From an uncultured Oscillospiraceae bacterium (lineage in GTDB: Bacteria; Bacillota; Clostridia; Oscillospirales; Oscillospiraceae): 64,000 nucleotides of DNA. Shown here piece by piece: positions 15,739 through 27,863 of this stretch (position 1 is the first letter of the stretch; each line of letters begins with the position of its first letter). Made by a program: the position numbers and the translations under genes. The stretch covers positions 5,567-69,566 of the forward strand of contig CAKUDE010000007.1 in NCBI GenBank assembly GCA_934645175.1. Reading direction: 5' to 3'. The notes under the pieces were generated by a model. It saw nothing but the letters and a program-made list of their open reading frames with translations. It had not been told where the DNA came from and did not search any database.

Positions 15739-16857
15739 TCACTGTTTTGCTTTTTCCGGCGTCGAATCCGCCTCTCCGCCCTCAGGCGGGCGCTGCTTGC
15801 GGTCGCTCCAGCCGCTTCTGGCGCTTTTGGCAAGCTGCGACAGAAGCTGTGACACGCCCCTGCGTGTCGGCTCGTCCAGACTGCGCAGCGTCCGGACAAT
15901 ATTCTTTGCGCTGCCGAACGGATTCTCCTCCAGCTCGCGCACGCTTGTTGCATTCGTCTCGGTCAGAACGCGGTAGACCACCTCCACAAGCTGCGCACGC
16001 TGCTGCGCGTCCATCGCCGCCAGCCACGACTTGACCGTCGAGTCAATGAAGCGGCTGCTGTTGGTCAGCGCCTCCAGCGTGGCAAAGCGTTTGCCGACGA
16101 CCTCCCAGTTATAAATGTTATGCTGCGATACGCCGCCCATACGCTCGCTATGTACGATCAGGCAGCGCTCCGGATGACCGAACAGGCGTCCGACCACCGA
16201 CGACTGCGGGATAAAGCTGACGATCCGCCCGCAAATACGGCGGTAGCCCGTTTGCGCAAGCACGGGATCGTCAAAGCCGGGGCCGTCGTAGTTATAAATC
16301 CGCACAATGCGTGACTGCACGGTCTCCGGACTGAAGGCCGAGGCGTAAACCGCCAGATTGCCGCCCTTGGAATGCCCGCCAAGGCGTAACATCCCCTGCG
16401 CAGACTCCGCGCACAGATAGGCCGCCGCCATGCTCTGCGCCGGGACCGGGCAGGTAAAGCCCATATTCAGATCCTCCTCCCAGCCGACAAGGGAATCATC
16501 CGTGCCGCGGAAGGCAAGAAAGCGCTCCTGCGGACCCGTGCGAAGCGTCATGGCAAAAAACTGTGTTCTTTCATCCATGCGGCTTTCGAAGCGTTCCACC
16601 GGCAGCGCAGCAAAACGGACGGTTTTGCACAGCTCACGCAGCAAATGCAAATCCTCCGGCTGCCAGACCAGCGAATCAATCCCCGGAAGGGCAAGCAGCG
16701 CCTCCGCAGCCTGCGTGAGCGTCCCTCCGGTGAAATTCGTTTTTTCTATCGGGAGATAGGCCAGCCGCGCAAAAATCACGCCGTCCACCGCGTTCACGGG
16801 ATCGGCCTCAAAGGACAGATCACCGCGCCATGTGAGATAATCATAGAGATTCGTCAT
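15739..16857 (-). CDS. Mbeg1-like alpha/beta hydrolase (DUF2974)
   Basis: The 372-residue protein matches the DUF2974/Mbeg1 family common in Clostridia: MTNLYDYLTWRGDLSF at the N-terminus, FLAFRGTDDSLVGW (about residues 113-126), and the lipase-type nucleophile elbow GHSKGG at 161-166 with Ser163. The probable acid and His lie downstream (YNYDGPGFDD; VSQHNIYNW). Activity is predicted to be lipase/esterase-like but is not known. The ATG at 16857 has GGGAGGA upstream and lies 20 bases after pcp, forming an operon. The C-terminal 60 residues are charged and look disordered. Confidence 0.9.
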   Translation of the reverse strand: MTNLYDYLTWRGDLSFEADPVNAVDGVIFARLAYLPIEKTNFTGGTLTQAAEALLALPGIDSLVWQPEDLHLLRELCKTVRFAALPVERFESRMDERTQFFAMTLRTGPQERFLAFRGTDDSLVGWEEDLNMGFTCPVPAQSMAAAYLCAESAQGMLRLGGHSKGGNLAVYASAFSPETVQSRIVRIYNYDGPGFDDPVLAQTGYRRICGRIVSFIPQSSVVGRLFGHPERCLIVHSERMGGVSQHNIYNWEVVGKRFATLEALTNSSRFIDSTVKSWLAAMDAQQRAQLVEVVYRVLTETNATSVRELEENPFGSAKNIVRTLRSLDEPTRRGVSQLLSQLAKSARSGWSDRKQRPPEGGEADSTPEKAKQ

Positions 16858-16877
16858 CGGACAATCCTCCCTTGCGC

Positions 16878-17489
16878 TCAGGTCTCCGCCGCGCAGAGCC
16901 GCCGCGCGATGCATTCCAGCGCCGCCGTGACGGTCGCAAGCGGGAGCGAGGCGACATTCGGCCGCTGTGCGGCCTGCGTACTGAGATAGGGCACATGGAC
17001 AAAGCCCGCCGGGATCTCCGGATGGTCGCGAAGCAGATCCAGCAGATGGTACATCGTGCTGTTGCACACATAACCGCCCGCCGAAAGGCTCAGATAAGCC
17101 GGAATCCCTTCGGCGCACAGCGCCTCGGTCAGTGCGCGAACGGGCAGCGTAGAAAAGTACGCGGCAGGCTTGGCCGCATCGATCGGTACTCCGTCGTAGC
17201 GAATACCGTCATTGTCGGCGATGGCGCCGCTGCGCCAGTTGACGGCCACCAGCTCCGGCGTAACGGCAGTGCGTCCCGCCGCCTGCCCGACGCAGACGAC
17301 CGCCCGTGGCCGCAGCTCGTCAAGCAAGGCAGTAAGGCAGTCACGCACGCGGTCGTAGACGACCGGCAGCTCCCGTTTGTAGACTGTTACATTCCCGATG
17401 CGGTCGGGAAGTGCACGAACCGCCTCCCACGAGCCGTTCACCGTATCCGACCCGAAGGGCGCAAAGCCCGTAAACAAAATTCCGCTCAT
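16878..17489 (-). CDS. pcp: Pyroglutamyl-peptidase I
   Basis: The 203-residue cytoplasmic cysteine peptidase removes N-terminal pyroglutamate. The catalytic triad is visible: Glu79 in RTAVTPELVAVN, Cys142 in AGGYVCNSTMY and His165 in GFVHVPYL. The length matches the family (about 200-215). It lies upstream of the Mbeg1-like hydrolase in the same direction. Confidence 0.95.
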   Translation of the reverse strand: MSGILFTGFAPFGSDTVNGSWEAVRALPDRIGNVTVYKRELPVVYDRVRDCLTALLDELRPRAVVCVGQAAGRTAVTPELVAVNWRSGAIADNDGIRYDGVPIDAAKPAAYFSTLPVRALTEALCAEGIPAYLSLSAGGYVCNSTMYHLLDLLRDHPEIPAGFVHVPYLSTQAAQRPNVASLPLATVTAALECIARRLCAAET

Positions 17490-17541
17490 ACTTCGATCCT
17501 TTCTGCAAATTCTGCTTTTTCTCTGTGGACGATCGTTGCCG

Positions 17542-17575
17542 AAAACGCTCCAAGCCGAGTCGCTTGGAGCGTTTT
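17542..17575 (-). terminator. Terminator of the gdpP-ftsH operon
   Basis: The stem AAAACGCTCCAAG/CTTGGAGCGTTTT (17542-17554, 17563-17575) has an 8-base loop and works as a terminator after ftsH. Confidence 0.88.
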
Positions 17576-17585
17576 GGAATAATCG

Positions 17586-19478
<1,893 letters not shown>

Positions 19479-19491
19479 AGCAAAGCTCCTT

Positions 19492-20031
19492 TTACTTGTT
19501 ATATACCTCCGGCTTCAGGATACCGACATAGGGCAGGTTGCGATAACGCTCGTCGTAATCCAGACCGAAGCCGACGACAAATTCATTCGGGATGGTATAG
19601 CCGATGTAGTCGGCAAACACATTGACCTTGCGGCGCTCGGGCTTATCGAGCAGGGTGCAGATCTTCAGAGAAGCAGGCTGCATTTCCTTCAGATGGCGGC
19701 AAACATACTCCAGGGTCAGGCCGGTGTCCAGAATATCCTCAAGAATGACGACATGGCGGCCTTTGATGTCGCAGGTCACGTCCTTCAGGATCTTCACGGT
19801 ACCGCTGGTGCTGGTACCTGCGCCGTAAGACGAAGCGACGATAAAATCAAACTGGCAGGGGATCTGCGTCGCACGGACCATGTCGGCGAAGAAAACGATA
19901 ACGCCCTTGAGGATTCCGATGAAAATCGGCTCCTTGTCCTGATAATCCTCGGCGAGCTGCTTACCCAGCTCGGCAATACGGTCACGAAGCTGCTGCTCCG
20001 TCAAAAGGATGCGTGCAATGTCATTGTGCAT
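19492..20031 (-). CDS. hpt: Hypoxanthine phosphoribosyltransferase
   Basis: The 179-residue protein has the PRPP loop VVILEDILDTGLTL (about residues 95-108) and the flexible-loop SSYG motif (about 68-71) of hypoxanthine/guanine PRTases. It salvages hypoxanthine and guanine with PRPP. Its start lies inside the 3' end of tilS (11-base overlap) and ftsH follows 13 bases later. Confidence 0.97.
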   Translation of the reverse strand: MHNDIARILLTEQQLRDRIAELGKQLAEDYQDKEPIFIGILKGVIVFFADMVRATQIPCQFDFIVASSYGAGTSTSGTVKILKDVTCDIKGRHVVILEDILDTGLTLEYVCRHLKEMQPASLKICTLLDKPERRKVNVFADYIGYTIPNEFVVGFGLDYDERYRNLPYVGILKPEVYNK

Positions 20032-21370
20032 GTTGAATCTCCTCTTTCTCTGTTACACAAATTATCCACGCCGCCTGTCCCTCCGCCGGCAGGGCATCCC
20101 GGCTTGCGCCGAGGCCGGCCGCCGCCAATACCGCGCCGCCGCACTCGAAAACGGGCAGGGCGTCGCGCAGCGCGCGGGGGAGCTTGCGGTCAATGAACAG
20201 CTTTTTTACCGTGGCGTGCGAGCCGTTTGCCAGCATCAGCCGGTCGCCGGCGCGGCGCGGCCGCAAAAGCACGGTCTTTCCTCGTATCATAGCACACGAC
20301 AGCGAAAAAAGAAACGGGGAATTTCTGATTTTTTCCGGTTTTTCTTCAAATTTGCATTGTACCGTCCAGCCGCTTTCCAGAGCGACCACGCCGGGCAGCA
20401 AAAGCATCTGCGGCGAAAAGCGCCGTACTTCGGCCCGCGTCAGTAAAAACCGGTCGTAGCGCCGCTCGGCAAGAAAGCCGCCGGGCAGCGTAAGCCGCGC
20501 CGATGGGCTGGGATTTGCCAAAAGCGCACGCAGCGCTTCGATATGCGCCAGCGAGACGTCCTGCGGGTAGACCGTCGCAAGCGCCTGCCGCAGCGCGCGG
20601 CGCTGCAGCACGGGCGGCGCGTTTAAGATCGGCGCAACGGCCCAGCCGCCGCCCGGTTCCGACTGCAAAAGCGCGGCCGCCTGCACGTCAAGGAATGTAT
20701 CCTCCTCACGCAGCACGGCGCAGCGCGGCGTCAGTCTGGCCGCAAAGCCCGGCGACTGCCGCTCCAGTTCCGGCATAACGCGGTGGCGCAGACGGTTTCG
20801 GGCGCAGGCGTCGTCAAGATTGGTCGAATCCACGACCCACGTCTCCCCGTTTTCGCGCAAATACGCCTCAAGCTGCGCGCGGGTAACGCCCAAGAGCGGG
20901 CGAACAAATCGCCCGCGCGCTGCGGGGATTCCGCTCAAACCGCGCAGTCCCGCGCCGCGCAGGAGCTGGAGCAGCATCGTCTCGGCATTATCCCCGGCAG
21001 TGTGCGCAGTGGCGATGCGGTCGCAGTCCAGTGTGTCGAAAAACGCATAGCGCAGGCGGCGTGCCGCCGTCTCCGTCGACAGCCCGCTCCGCGCAGTCAG
21101 TGCGGCAACGTCGCCGCGTCCGACGGTCAGAGGAACATTCAGCCTTTCGCACAGCGCACGCACAAAGCGCTCGTCGCGCTCGGACTCCTCTCCGCGCAGG
21201 CAGTGATTGAAATGCGCCGCCGTCAGTCGGAGCTCCAGCTCGCCGGACAGCTCGCGCAGCACGGTCAGCAGCGCCACGGAGTCCGCGCCGCCGGAAACGG
21301 CGCAGCAAACGCGCTCGCCGGGAGAAAACAACGCGTTTTTCCGGCAGAAGGCCAGAACCTCAGCCCTCAC
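20021..21370 (-). CDS. tilS: tRNA(Ile)-lysidine synthase TilS
   Basis: The enzyme modifies C34 of tRNA-Ile(CAU) to lysidine, which lets it read AUA. The PP-loop SGGADS is at about residues 26-31, followed by HFNHCLRG and HTAGDNAET typical of TilS_N; the C-terminal TilS_C domain (LLRPRRAGDRLM near residue 375) is present. I favour the GTG at 21370, which gives the normal start MRAEVLAFCRKN and overlaps the dnaB stop by 11 bases; an ATG at 21394 would overlap dnaB more and has no ribosome binding site. Length 449. Confidence 0.93.
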   Translation of the reverse strand: MRAEVLAFCRKNALFSPGERVCCAVSGGADSVALLTVLRELSGELELRLTAAHFNHCLRGEESERDERFVRALCERLNVPLTVGRGDVAALTARSGLSTETAARRLRYAFFDTLDCDRIATAHTAGDNAETMLLQLLRGAGLRGLSGIPAARGRFVRPLLGVTRAQLEAYLRENGETWVVDSTNLDDACARNRLRHRVMPELERQSPGFAARLTPRCAVLREEDTFLDVQAAALLQSEPGGGWAVAPILNAPPVLQRRALRQALATVYPQDVSLAHIEALRALLANPSPSARLTLPGGFLAERRYDRFLLTRAEVRRFSPQMLLLPGVVALESGWTVQCKFEEKPEKIRNSPFLFSLSCAMIRGKTVLLRPRRAGDRLMLANGSHATVKKLFIDRKLPRALRDALPVFECGGAVLAAAGLGASRDALPAEGQAAWIICVTEKEEIQHAQ

Positions 21371-22712
21371 TGTGACGCCACTCTCGGTCGGCATATGTGG
21401 TAAACTGCGGCAGCCATTGCAGCTCGACGGTGCCCGTTTCGCCGTGACGGTTTTTGGCAACGATGCACTCGGCAATGTTCTGCTTCTCGGTGTCCTTGTT
21501 GTAATAATCCTCGCGATAAAGGAACAGCACCTCGTCCGCATCCTGTTCGATTGCGCCGGATTCGCGCAGGTCTGAAAGCATCGGGCGTTTGTCCGAGCGG
21601 CTTTCGTTCGCACGCGAGAGCTGTGACAGGCACAAAACCGGCACATTCAGCTCCTTGGCCATAATTTTCAGGCTGCGGGAGATATCCGAAACGACCTGCT
21701 GACGGTTCTCGCCGCTGTAGCTGCGGCCGCCTGCAGAGGTCATAAGCTGTAAATAGTCAATGATGACCATCGCAAGGTCATCGATCCGGCGGCATTTGGC
21801 GTTCATCTCCGCCACGGAAAGGCTGGGATTATCGTCAATGCGCAGATCGGTCTGTGCCAGAGCGGCGGCGGCCGTGCCGATCTTCGTCCATTCGTCCTCG
21901 CTCAGGCGTCCCGTGGTCAACTTGCCGAGATCGACAAAGCTCTCGCCTGCAAGCAGGCGGGTAACGAGCTGCGCCTTGGACATTTCCAGCGAGAAAACGG
22001 CTACGGTGCGCTTCGGATTCTTCTTCGCCACACTCATGGCCATATTCAGCGCCATGGCGGATTTTCCCATGCCCGGACGGGCCGCAAGCAGGATCAGGTC
22101 GGACTTGTTTAACCCGTTGATGGCGCGATCCAGATCGCGCAGACCGGTGGAAAGGCCGGGAATTTCGCTGCCGGATTCGGCCAGCTCGCTCAGGCGGTCA
22201 AAGACCTTGAGCAGGATGGTACCGACGTGCTCCAACGAATCGTTGGAATTGCCGCGGCGCAGCGCAAAAATCTTCTTTTCCGCCGCCTCCAGAATGTCCT
22301 GCGTGCTGCCGACACCCTCATAGACCATTTCCGTAATGTCCGCGGCGGCAACGGAAAGATTGCGCAGCACGGCCTTATCATGAACGATCTGCGCATATTG
22401 CTTAACATTCGCCGCCGTCGGGGTGATCTCCATGAGCTGCGCAACGTATTTCGCGGAGCTTTGCTCGTCGAACACACCGCGCTCACGCATTTTATCGAGC
22501 ACCGTAACGGGGTCGATCACCTGCGAGTAGGCAAACATCGCATAGACGGTTTCATAAATCTCGCGATTTGTCTGTAAATAAAAATCCTCCGGGCGCAGCA
22601 GCCCGACGACTTCGTTGACGCATCGGCTGTCAATCAGCATGGAGCCGAGCACGGCCTGCTCCGCTTCCAGCGAATGCGGCGCCTGCCGCGCCAGAAGATC
22701 CTCCGTCGGCAT
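21360..22712 (-). CDS. dnaB: Replicative DNA helicase DnaB
   Basis: The 450-residue hexameric helicase has the N-terminal DnaB domain (LEAEQAVLGSMLID at residues 15-28), the linker, and a RecA-like motor with Walker A ARPGMGKSA at 211-219, Walker B VIIDYLQLM and the motif LSQLSRANE. It unwinds DNA ahead of the replication fork. It sits between rplI (36-base gap) and tilS (11-base overlap) in the conserved operon. Confidence 0.98.
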   Translation of the reverse strand: MPTEDLLARQAPHSLEAEQAVLGSMLIDSRCVNEVVGLLRPEDFYLQTNREIYETVYAMFAYSQVIDPVTVLDKMRERGVFDEQSSAKYVAQLMEITPTAANVKQYAQIVHDKAVLRNLSVAAADITEMVYEGVGSTQDILEAAEKKIFALRRGNSNDSLEHVGTILLKVFDRLSELAESGSEIPGLSTGLRDLDRAINGLNKSDLILLAARPGMGKSAMALNMAMSVAKKNPKRTVAVFSLEMSKAQLVTRLLAGESFVDLGKLTTGRLSEDEWTKIGTAAAALAQTDLRIDDNPSLSVAEMNAKCRRIDDLAMVIIDYLQLMTSAGGRSYSGENRQQVVSDISRSLKIMAKELNVPVLCLSQLSRANESRSDKRPMLSDLRESGAIEQDADEVLFLYREDYYNKDTEKQNIAECIVAKNRHGETGTVELQWLPQFTTYADREWRHSEG

Positions 22713-22748
22713 AGGTCTTTCCTCCCCTCTGTGTTCTTTCCGGGGCGT

Positions 22749-23195
22749 TTACTGCTCCTCGATAACGATCTTCAGCTCGGCGTTGATTTCGTAGCCGAGC
22801 TTGCACTTAACGGTATAGCTGCCGACGGTTTTGATCGGCTCGTCGAGCACCAGCTTCCGCTTATCCAGCTCGATACCGGTCTGCGCACGCAGCGCATCGG
22901 CAATCTCCTGCGTGGTAACGGAGCCGAACAGACGTCCCGCACCGCCGCCCTTGGCGGTCACGGTCACGGTCAGCTCCTTGAGCCTCTTCGCCACCGCAAA
23001 GGCCTCCTCGCGCTCACGCTGACGCTTTTCGGCGTTGGCCTTGTCGGTCATATTCATGGTATTGACGGCATCGGGAGTCGCCTCAACGGCGAGCTTACGC
23101 GGAAGCATAAAGTTGCGGGCATAGCCATCCGAAACCTCAAGCATCTGGCCGCGCTTGCCCTTTCCGCGGACGTCCTGCAATAAAATCACCTTCAT
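22749..23195 (-). CDS. rplI: 50S ribosomal protein bL9
   Basis: The 148-residue protein has the L9 N-terminal domain [17 protein letters not shown] with the signature [13 protein letters not shown], the long connecting helix (about residues 45-75) and the C-terminal RNA-binding domain. It lies between gdpP and dnaB, the usual Firmicutes order (gdpP-rplI-dnaB). Confidence 0.98.
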   Translation of the reverse strand: MKVILLQDVRGKGKRGQMLEVSDGYARNFMLPRKLAVEATPDAVNTMNMTDKANAEKRQREREEAFAVAKRLKELTVTVTAKGGGAGRLFGSVTTQEIADALRAQTGIELDKRKLVLDEPIKTVGSYTVKCKLGYEINAELKIVIEEQ

Positions 23196-23209
23196 GGTAT
23201 TTCCTCCTG

Positions 23210-25180
23210 TCAGTTGTAATATTTGTTGATGGAAGTGATGAGCGCGTCATAGGCGGCGGGCACGGTGGTGTTCTTCATCTGTGCGCCCGCCGTAGCGGCG
23301 TTTCCGCCGCCGCCGAGCGGCTCAAGGATGATCTGCACGTTTGCGTCGCCGATGGAGCGCGCGGAGATATTGACCTGGCCGTCCTGCGGATACAGGACAA
23401 ACGACGCCTCCACGCCGGAGATATTCAGCAGCTCGTCGGCCGCCTGTGCGGCCAGCGTGCGCGTCACGGTGTAGTCCAGCGCGGCGATGGCAATATTGGC
23501 GCGGTAGAGCCGCGCAGTCTGCACAATGCGGAAGCGCGCAACCGTAGCGGACAGATCGTTCTGGAACAGCTTTTTGACCTCCACGGTATCCGCACCGATG
23601 CGCCGCAGGAAGGCCGCCGCTTCAAAGGTACGGCTGCCGGTATGCAGACTGAAGTTTTTCGTATCGAGCACGATGCCCGCCAGAAGCGCGGCGGCCTCGT
23701 TCGGCAGAATGTCGGTCGGCTCGACGGAATACTGCAAAAGCTCCGTGACCAGTTCCGAGGCGGAGGAGGCCGACGTCTCGTGCAGGCTCAGCACGGGCTG
23801 CTCGATATAATCGGCGGCACGGCGGTGATGATCGATCACCACAACGCGACGGACAGCCTCCAGAAGCGATTTACACTCCACCTGATCCGGCCGGTTCGTA
23901 TCGACCACGACCAGAAGGCTGTTGGGATTGGCGGCAAGCAGCGCTTCCTGATCGGACACGAAGGTCTCGGCATACTCGGGCATCTGCCGCAGCAGGCTGA
24001 TCAGCGACGCCGAAGCGTTGCGCTGCAGGTCGATGACAATATGCGCCGTCTTTCCTTTTTTACGGCACAGACAGCACACGCCCACGGCGGCGCCCACGGC
24101 GTCCAGATCCGCCATCTTGTGACCCATGATGAACACCTGTCCGGACTGCGCGATCAGCTCGGACAGCGACGAGGCCATCACGCGGGACTTGACCTTTGTG
24201 CGGCGCTCATTCTGCTGAATCCGTCCGCCGAAGAAAGCAAAATCGTAGCGATCCTTGACGACGGCCTGATCGCCGCCGCGCGAGAGCGACATTTCAATGG
24301 ACAGCGCCGCAAAATCATAGTCCTCGCGGAAGTCTACGCCGTCCTTGCCGATGCCGATGGACACCGTCGCCGCCACGCCCGCCGGGTTCGTCACGGTACG
24401 GATGGATTCAAGCAGGGAAAACTTCTCCTCGGCAATGGGCGCAAGCGCCTTCGCCTCCAGCAGCAGAAGATAGCGGTTGCGTTCCAGCCGGCGCAGCAGG
24501 CCGCCGTAGCGGTCGGCCCATTCGTTGATGAAGGTATTGAGCTGTGCATTGAGCGCGGAGATGGTCGCATCCGGCAGATTGTTCGTCAGCTCCTCGTAAT
24601 TGTCGATCAGCACAATGGCCACCATCGGGCGCGAACGGATGTATTCGTCGCGCACCTGCAAAAGCTCGGTCAGATCCTGAAAATAAAGCATCGCCATCGG
24701 CTCTCCCGCCGAAGCGTCGCGCACGGGGCTCCCGCTCACACGGAACCGTCGGCCGTGATAGCGCAGCTCCTCCGGCGCAGCCTGTTTTCCGGCGCTCAGC
24801 CAGTCAAGCGGAAAATCCGGAAACAGCTCGCAGAAGCTCCGTATCTGCGCACGATCGGCCAGCTCCGTCAGCTCCTCAAAGGGCTTGTTGTACCAGATCA
24901 GCTCGCCGTCACCCGGCCGCAACATGGCGACGGGAAACGGCACCTCTCCGCCGGAGGTGCGGTTCATCATCTCGTTCGTCGCCAGAACATAGTCGTTGAT
25001 CGCCTTGCGGCGGCGCGCCTCGCGCCAGCGGTAGCCCGCAAGGCAGGCCGCCGTGACCGCCGCCTCGATGCCCGCCAGCCAGTAGCTGCGCACGGCAAAG
25101 GCCGCGCCCACAAACAGCAGAAGAATGACGAAGTAAACGGCCATGCTCGGCTGGAGCAGACGCCGCATTTTTTTATTCAT
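23210..25180 (-). CDS. gdpP: Cyclic-di-AMP phosphodiesterase GdpP
   Basis: The 656-residue protein has the GdpP architecture: two transmembrane helices (about residues 12-45), a PAS-like domain (about 60-150), a degenerate GGDEF domain (about 175-305) and a DHH/DHHA1 phosphoesterase (about 340-650). Catalytic motifs include [11 protein letters not shown] (about 355) and VVIDHHRRA (about 447). It hydrolyses c-di-AMP to pApA and so affects osmolyte and wall homeostasis. It is the first gene of the gdpP-rplI-dnaB-tilS-hpt-ftsH operon. Confidence 0.96.
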   Translation of the reverse strand: MNKKMRRLLQPSMAVYFVILLLFVGAAFAVRSYWLAGIEAAVTAACLAGYRWREARRRKAINDYVLATNEMMNRTSGGEVPFPVAMLRPGDGELIWYNKPFEELTELADRAQIRSFCELFPDFPLDWLSAGKQAAPEELRYHGRRFRVSGSPVRDASAGEPMAMLYFQDLTELLQVRDEYIRSRPMVAIVLIDNYEELTNNLPDATISALNAQLNTFINEWADRYGGLLRRLERNRYLLLLEAKALAPIAEEKFSLLESIRTVTNPAGVAATVSIGIGKDGVDFREDYDFAALSIEMSLSRGGDQAVVKDRYDFAFFGGRIQQNERRTKVKSRVMASSLSELIAQSGQVFIMGHKMADLDAVGAAVGVCCLCRKKGKTAHIVIDLQRNASASLISLLRQMPEYAETFVSDQEALLAANPNSLLVVVDTNRPDQVECKSLLEAVRRVVVIDHHRRAADYIEQPVLSLHETSASSASELVTELLQYSVEPTDILPNEAAALLAGIVLDTKNFSLHTGSRTFEAAAFLRRIGADTVEVKKLFQNDLSATVARFRIVQTARLYRANIAIAALDYTVTRTLAAQAADELLNISGVEASFVLYPQDGQVNISARSIGDANVQIILEPLGGGGNAATAGAQMKNTTVPAAYDALITSINKYYN

Positions 25181-25403
25181 TCCCGTCCCGTCCTTTCCAT
25201 AGCAGGATAGACCCGTTCTATTTTATCAATTATAGCAAATTCCCGCGCGTTTTGCTACTGTTTTCTTCCCTGTTTTTTCTTGTTTTGAAAAAAATGTGTA
25301 CTTCTGCAAAAAACCGTGCTATAATAAGCAGTAACGGGCAAGGATAGAAGCGGCTCCGCGCCGCTGAAGATAGGATACTTACAACAAAAAGGAGTTTTAT
25401 TAT

Positions 25404-27059
25404 TTGGCAGAAAAACTGAAAATCATTCCCCTCGGCGGCCTCAATGAGATCGGAAAAAACATGACCGCGCTGGAATACGGCAACGACCTGATCGTTGTCG
25501 ACTGCGGTCTTGGCTTCCCGGAGGACGATATGTACGGCGTGGATCTTGTGATCCCGGACGTCACATATCTGGCCAAAAATCAGCAGAAGCTGCGCGGCTA
25601 TTTTATCACGCACGGGCATGAGGACCACATCGGCGCCCTGCCCTATGTGCTTCAGGCGGTCAAGGCGCCTGTCTATGCCACGCCGCTTACCCTCGGTCTG
25701 GTCAAGCTCAAGCTCGAAGAGCACAATCTTCTCAAGCAGGTCAAGCTCGTCACGCAGAAGCCCGGCGACGTCGTAAAGGTCGGCTGCTTCTCGGTTGAGT
25801 TCATCCACGTCAACCATTCCATTGCCGACGCGGTGGCGTTTGCCATCCGCACCCCGGTCGGTACCGTGGTGATGACGGGCGACTTCAAAATCGACGCAAC
25901 CGCCGAGGACGGCATTACCGACCTGACACGTCTGGGCGACCTCGGGCGCGAGGGCATCTATGCGCTGCTGTGCGACTCGACCAACGTCGAACGGCCGGGC
26001 TATACACCCTCCGAATCCGTCGTGGCCGAGGGCTTCGACCGGCACTTCAAGGGCTGCCGCGAGCGCATTATTGTCACGACCTTCGCCTCGAATATGCACC
26101 GTATCCGCTCGATCATCGCCATTGCACACCGTCACGGGCGTAAAGTCGCCGTGACCGGCCGGAGCATGGAGAACATTCTCAAGGTCGCTACGGAGCTGGG
26201 CTATCTTGACCTGCCGGAGGGTGTTCTGGTGGACATCAACCAGATCAAATCCCTGCCGAAGGAAAAGATCGTTATCGTCTCCACCGGTTCGCAGGGCGAG
26301 GATATGTCCGCACTGTACCGTATGGCGTTTTCCAGTCACCGGCAGGTGGAGATCCAGCCGGGCGACAAGGTCATTATTTCCGCCTCGGCCATCCCCGGCA
26401 ACGAAAAAGCAATTTCACGCATCGTCAACGAGCTTTACCGTAAGGGTGCAGATGTGGTCTACGACAAATCCGAGGGTCTGCACGTCTCCGGCCACGCCTG
26501 TCAGGAGGAGCTGAAGCTCATTCATGCGCTGACACGCCCGCGTTTCTTCATCCCCCTGCACGGCGAGCAGCGCCACCTGCAAAAGCACGCCGCTCTGGCA
26601 CGGCAGATGGGAATGCCGCCGAAGAACATTCTGATTGCAGACATCGGCCGCGTTATCGAGTGTACGCCGAAGAGCTGCAAGCTGGCCGGCACCGTCCCGG
26701 CGGGCAAGGTGCTCGTCGACGGCGCAGGTGTAGGCGACGTAGGCAGCGTGGTGTTGCGCGACCGCAAGCATCTGGCACAGGATGGTATGATCGTCGTGTG
26801 CGTCAATCTTTCGAGTGAAGACGGCTCGGTGCTCTCCGGACCGGATATCATCACCCGCGGCTTCGTGTATATGAAGGACAATGACGATCTGATGGAGGCG
26901 ATGAAAATGGTCGCCACGCGCTCTCTGGAACAATGCCGCAGCAAGCACATCTCCGACTGGGCTACCATCAAATCCACCATCAAGCATGATCTGAGCCAGT
27001 TCCTGTTCAAAAACACAAAGCGAAACCCCATGATTCTGCCCGTAATCATGGAAATCTGA
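25404..27059 (+). CDS. rnj: Ribonuclease J
   Basis: The 551-residue metallo-beta-lactamase/beta-CASP nuclease has the metal motif HGHEDH at residues 70-75, further ligands in HSIADAVAF and TGDFKID, the beta-CASP region (ATFASNMHRI) and a C-terminal domain. RNase J is the main 5'-3' exo/endonuclease of Firmicutes for mRNA decay and rRNA maturation. It starts with TTG after AAGGAG. A TATAAT lies at 25320-25325 with a poor -35. Only one paralogue is in the window. Confidence 0.97.
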   Translation: MAEKLKIIPLGGLNEIGKNMTALEYGNDLIVVDCGLGFPEDDMYGVDLVIPDVTYLAKNQQKLRGYFITHGHEDHIGALPYVLQAVKAPVYATPLTLGLVKLKLEEHNLLKQVKLVTQKPGDVVKVGCFSVEFIHVNHSIADAVAFAIRTPVGTVVMTGDFKIDATAEDGITDLTRLGDLGREGIYALLCDSTNVERPGYTPSESVVAEGFDRHFKGCRERIIVTTFASNMHRIRSIIAIAHRHGRKVAVTGRSMENILKVATELGYLDLPEGVLVDINQIKSLPKEKIVIVSTGSQGEDMSALYRMAFSSHRQVEIQPGDKVIISASAIPGNEKAISRIVNELYRKGADVVYDKSEGLHVSGHACQEELKLIHALTRPRFFIPLHGEQRHLQKHAALARQMGMPPKNILIADIGRVIECTPKSCKLAGTVPAGKVLVDGAGVGDVGSVVLRDRKHLAQDGMIVVCVNLSSEDGSVLSGPDIITRGFVYMKDNDDLMEAMKMVATRSLEQCRSKHISDWATIKSTIKHDLSQFLFKNTKRNPMILPVIMEI

Positions 27060-27079
27060 AAAACGTCGTAAAGCGACGG

Positions 27080-27115
27080 AGCTGCCCCGCGTGCAATGCA
27101 CGCGGGGCAGCTTTA
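27080..27115 (+). terminator. Terminator of rnj
   Basis: The stem AGCTGCCCCGCGTGCA/TGCACGCGGGGCAGCT has a one-base loop and a short T tract, just before the convergent ABC ATPase stop. Confidence 0.85.
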
Positions 27116-27125
27116 TACTGTTCGA

Positions 27126-27863
27126 TCATAAAACCTTTTTCAGAAAATCCTGCAGTCTGGGGCTTTGCGGGTCGGCAAAGATCTGCTCGGGCGTGCCCTG
27201 TTCGGCAATCACACCGCCGTCCATAAATAATACACGGTCGGAAATCTCGCGCGCAAACCGCATCTCGTGCGTAACAATCACACTCGTCATGCCGTCTGCA
27301 ACCAATTCGCGGATGACCTCCAGTACCTCGCCGACCATCTCGGGATCAAGCGCGCTGGTCGGCTCGTCAAACAGCATCACACGCGGCTCCATCGCCAGTG
27401 CGCGGACAATCGCCAAACGCTGCTTTTGCCCGCCGGAGAGGCGGCCCGGCAGCTCGTCTGACTTATCCGACAGCCCGACACGCGCAAGAAGTTGCCGCGC
27501 CTGCGCCTCCGCCTCCTCGCGGCTGCGTTTTTTTACCAGTATGGGCGCCAACGTCACGTTGCGCAGTACGGACAGGTGCGGAAACACATTGAAGTGTTGA
27601 AACACCATCCCCATATGCTGCCGGATCTCGTCGAGCTTCGCGTCCTTGGCGGTCAGCTCCGTACCGTCAAAGAACACGCGCCCCTCATCCGGTATTTCCA
27701 GCAGATTCAGGCAGCGCAAAAACGTACTTTTGCCGCCGCCGGAGGGGCCGATGATGCTCACCGCCTCGCCGTTTTTGACGCTCTCGGTGATACCGCGCAG
27801 CACCGTAAGCGCTCCAAAACGCTTGTGAAGTCCCTCGACACGGAGAATTTCAGTGTGCTCCAC
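27126..27863 (-). CDS. Amino-acid ABC transporter ATP-binding protein (GlnQ/ArtM type)
   Basis: The 245-residue ATPase has Walker [10 protein letters not shown] at residues 39-47, the Q-loop [11 protein letters not shown] (the polar-amino-acid subtype), signature LSGGQKQR and Walker [13 protein letters not shown]. It overlaps the permease gene by 14 bases. It powers import of a polar amino acid; the ARG-box-like sites on the operon promoter point to arginine or another basic amino acid. Confidence 0.95.
   Translation of the reverse strand: MEHTEILRVEGLHKRFGALTVLRGITESVKNGEAVSIIGPSGGGKSTFLRCLNLLEIPDEGRVFFDGTELTAKDAKLDEIRQHMGMVFQHFNVFPHLSVLRNVTLAPILVKKRSREEAEAQARQLLARVGLSDKSDELPGRLSGGQKQRLAIVRALAMEPRVMLFDEPTSALDPEMVGEVLEVIRELVADGMTSVIVTHEMRFAREISDRVLFMDGGVIAEQGTPEQIFADPQSPRLQDFLKKVL

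Noticed and set aside
15388..15742. Short frames inside the repeat arrays
   Set aside because: They translate repeat DNA in several frames at once and lack start signals.
21370..21646. Longer N-terminus for TilS
   Set aside because: It would overlap dnaB by almost 290 bases and adds residues not found in TilS proteins.
23642..25210. Long open frame (522 codons) on the plus strand
   Set aside because: It mirrors gdpP on the other strand, has no ribosome binding site and no recognisable domain; GC-rich codon bias keeps antisense frames open here.
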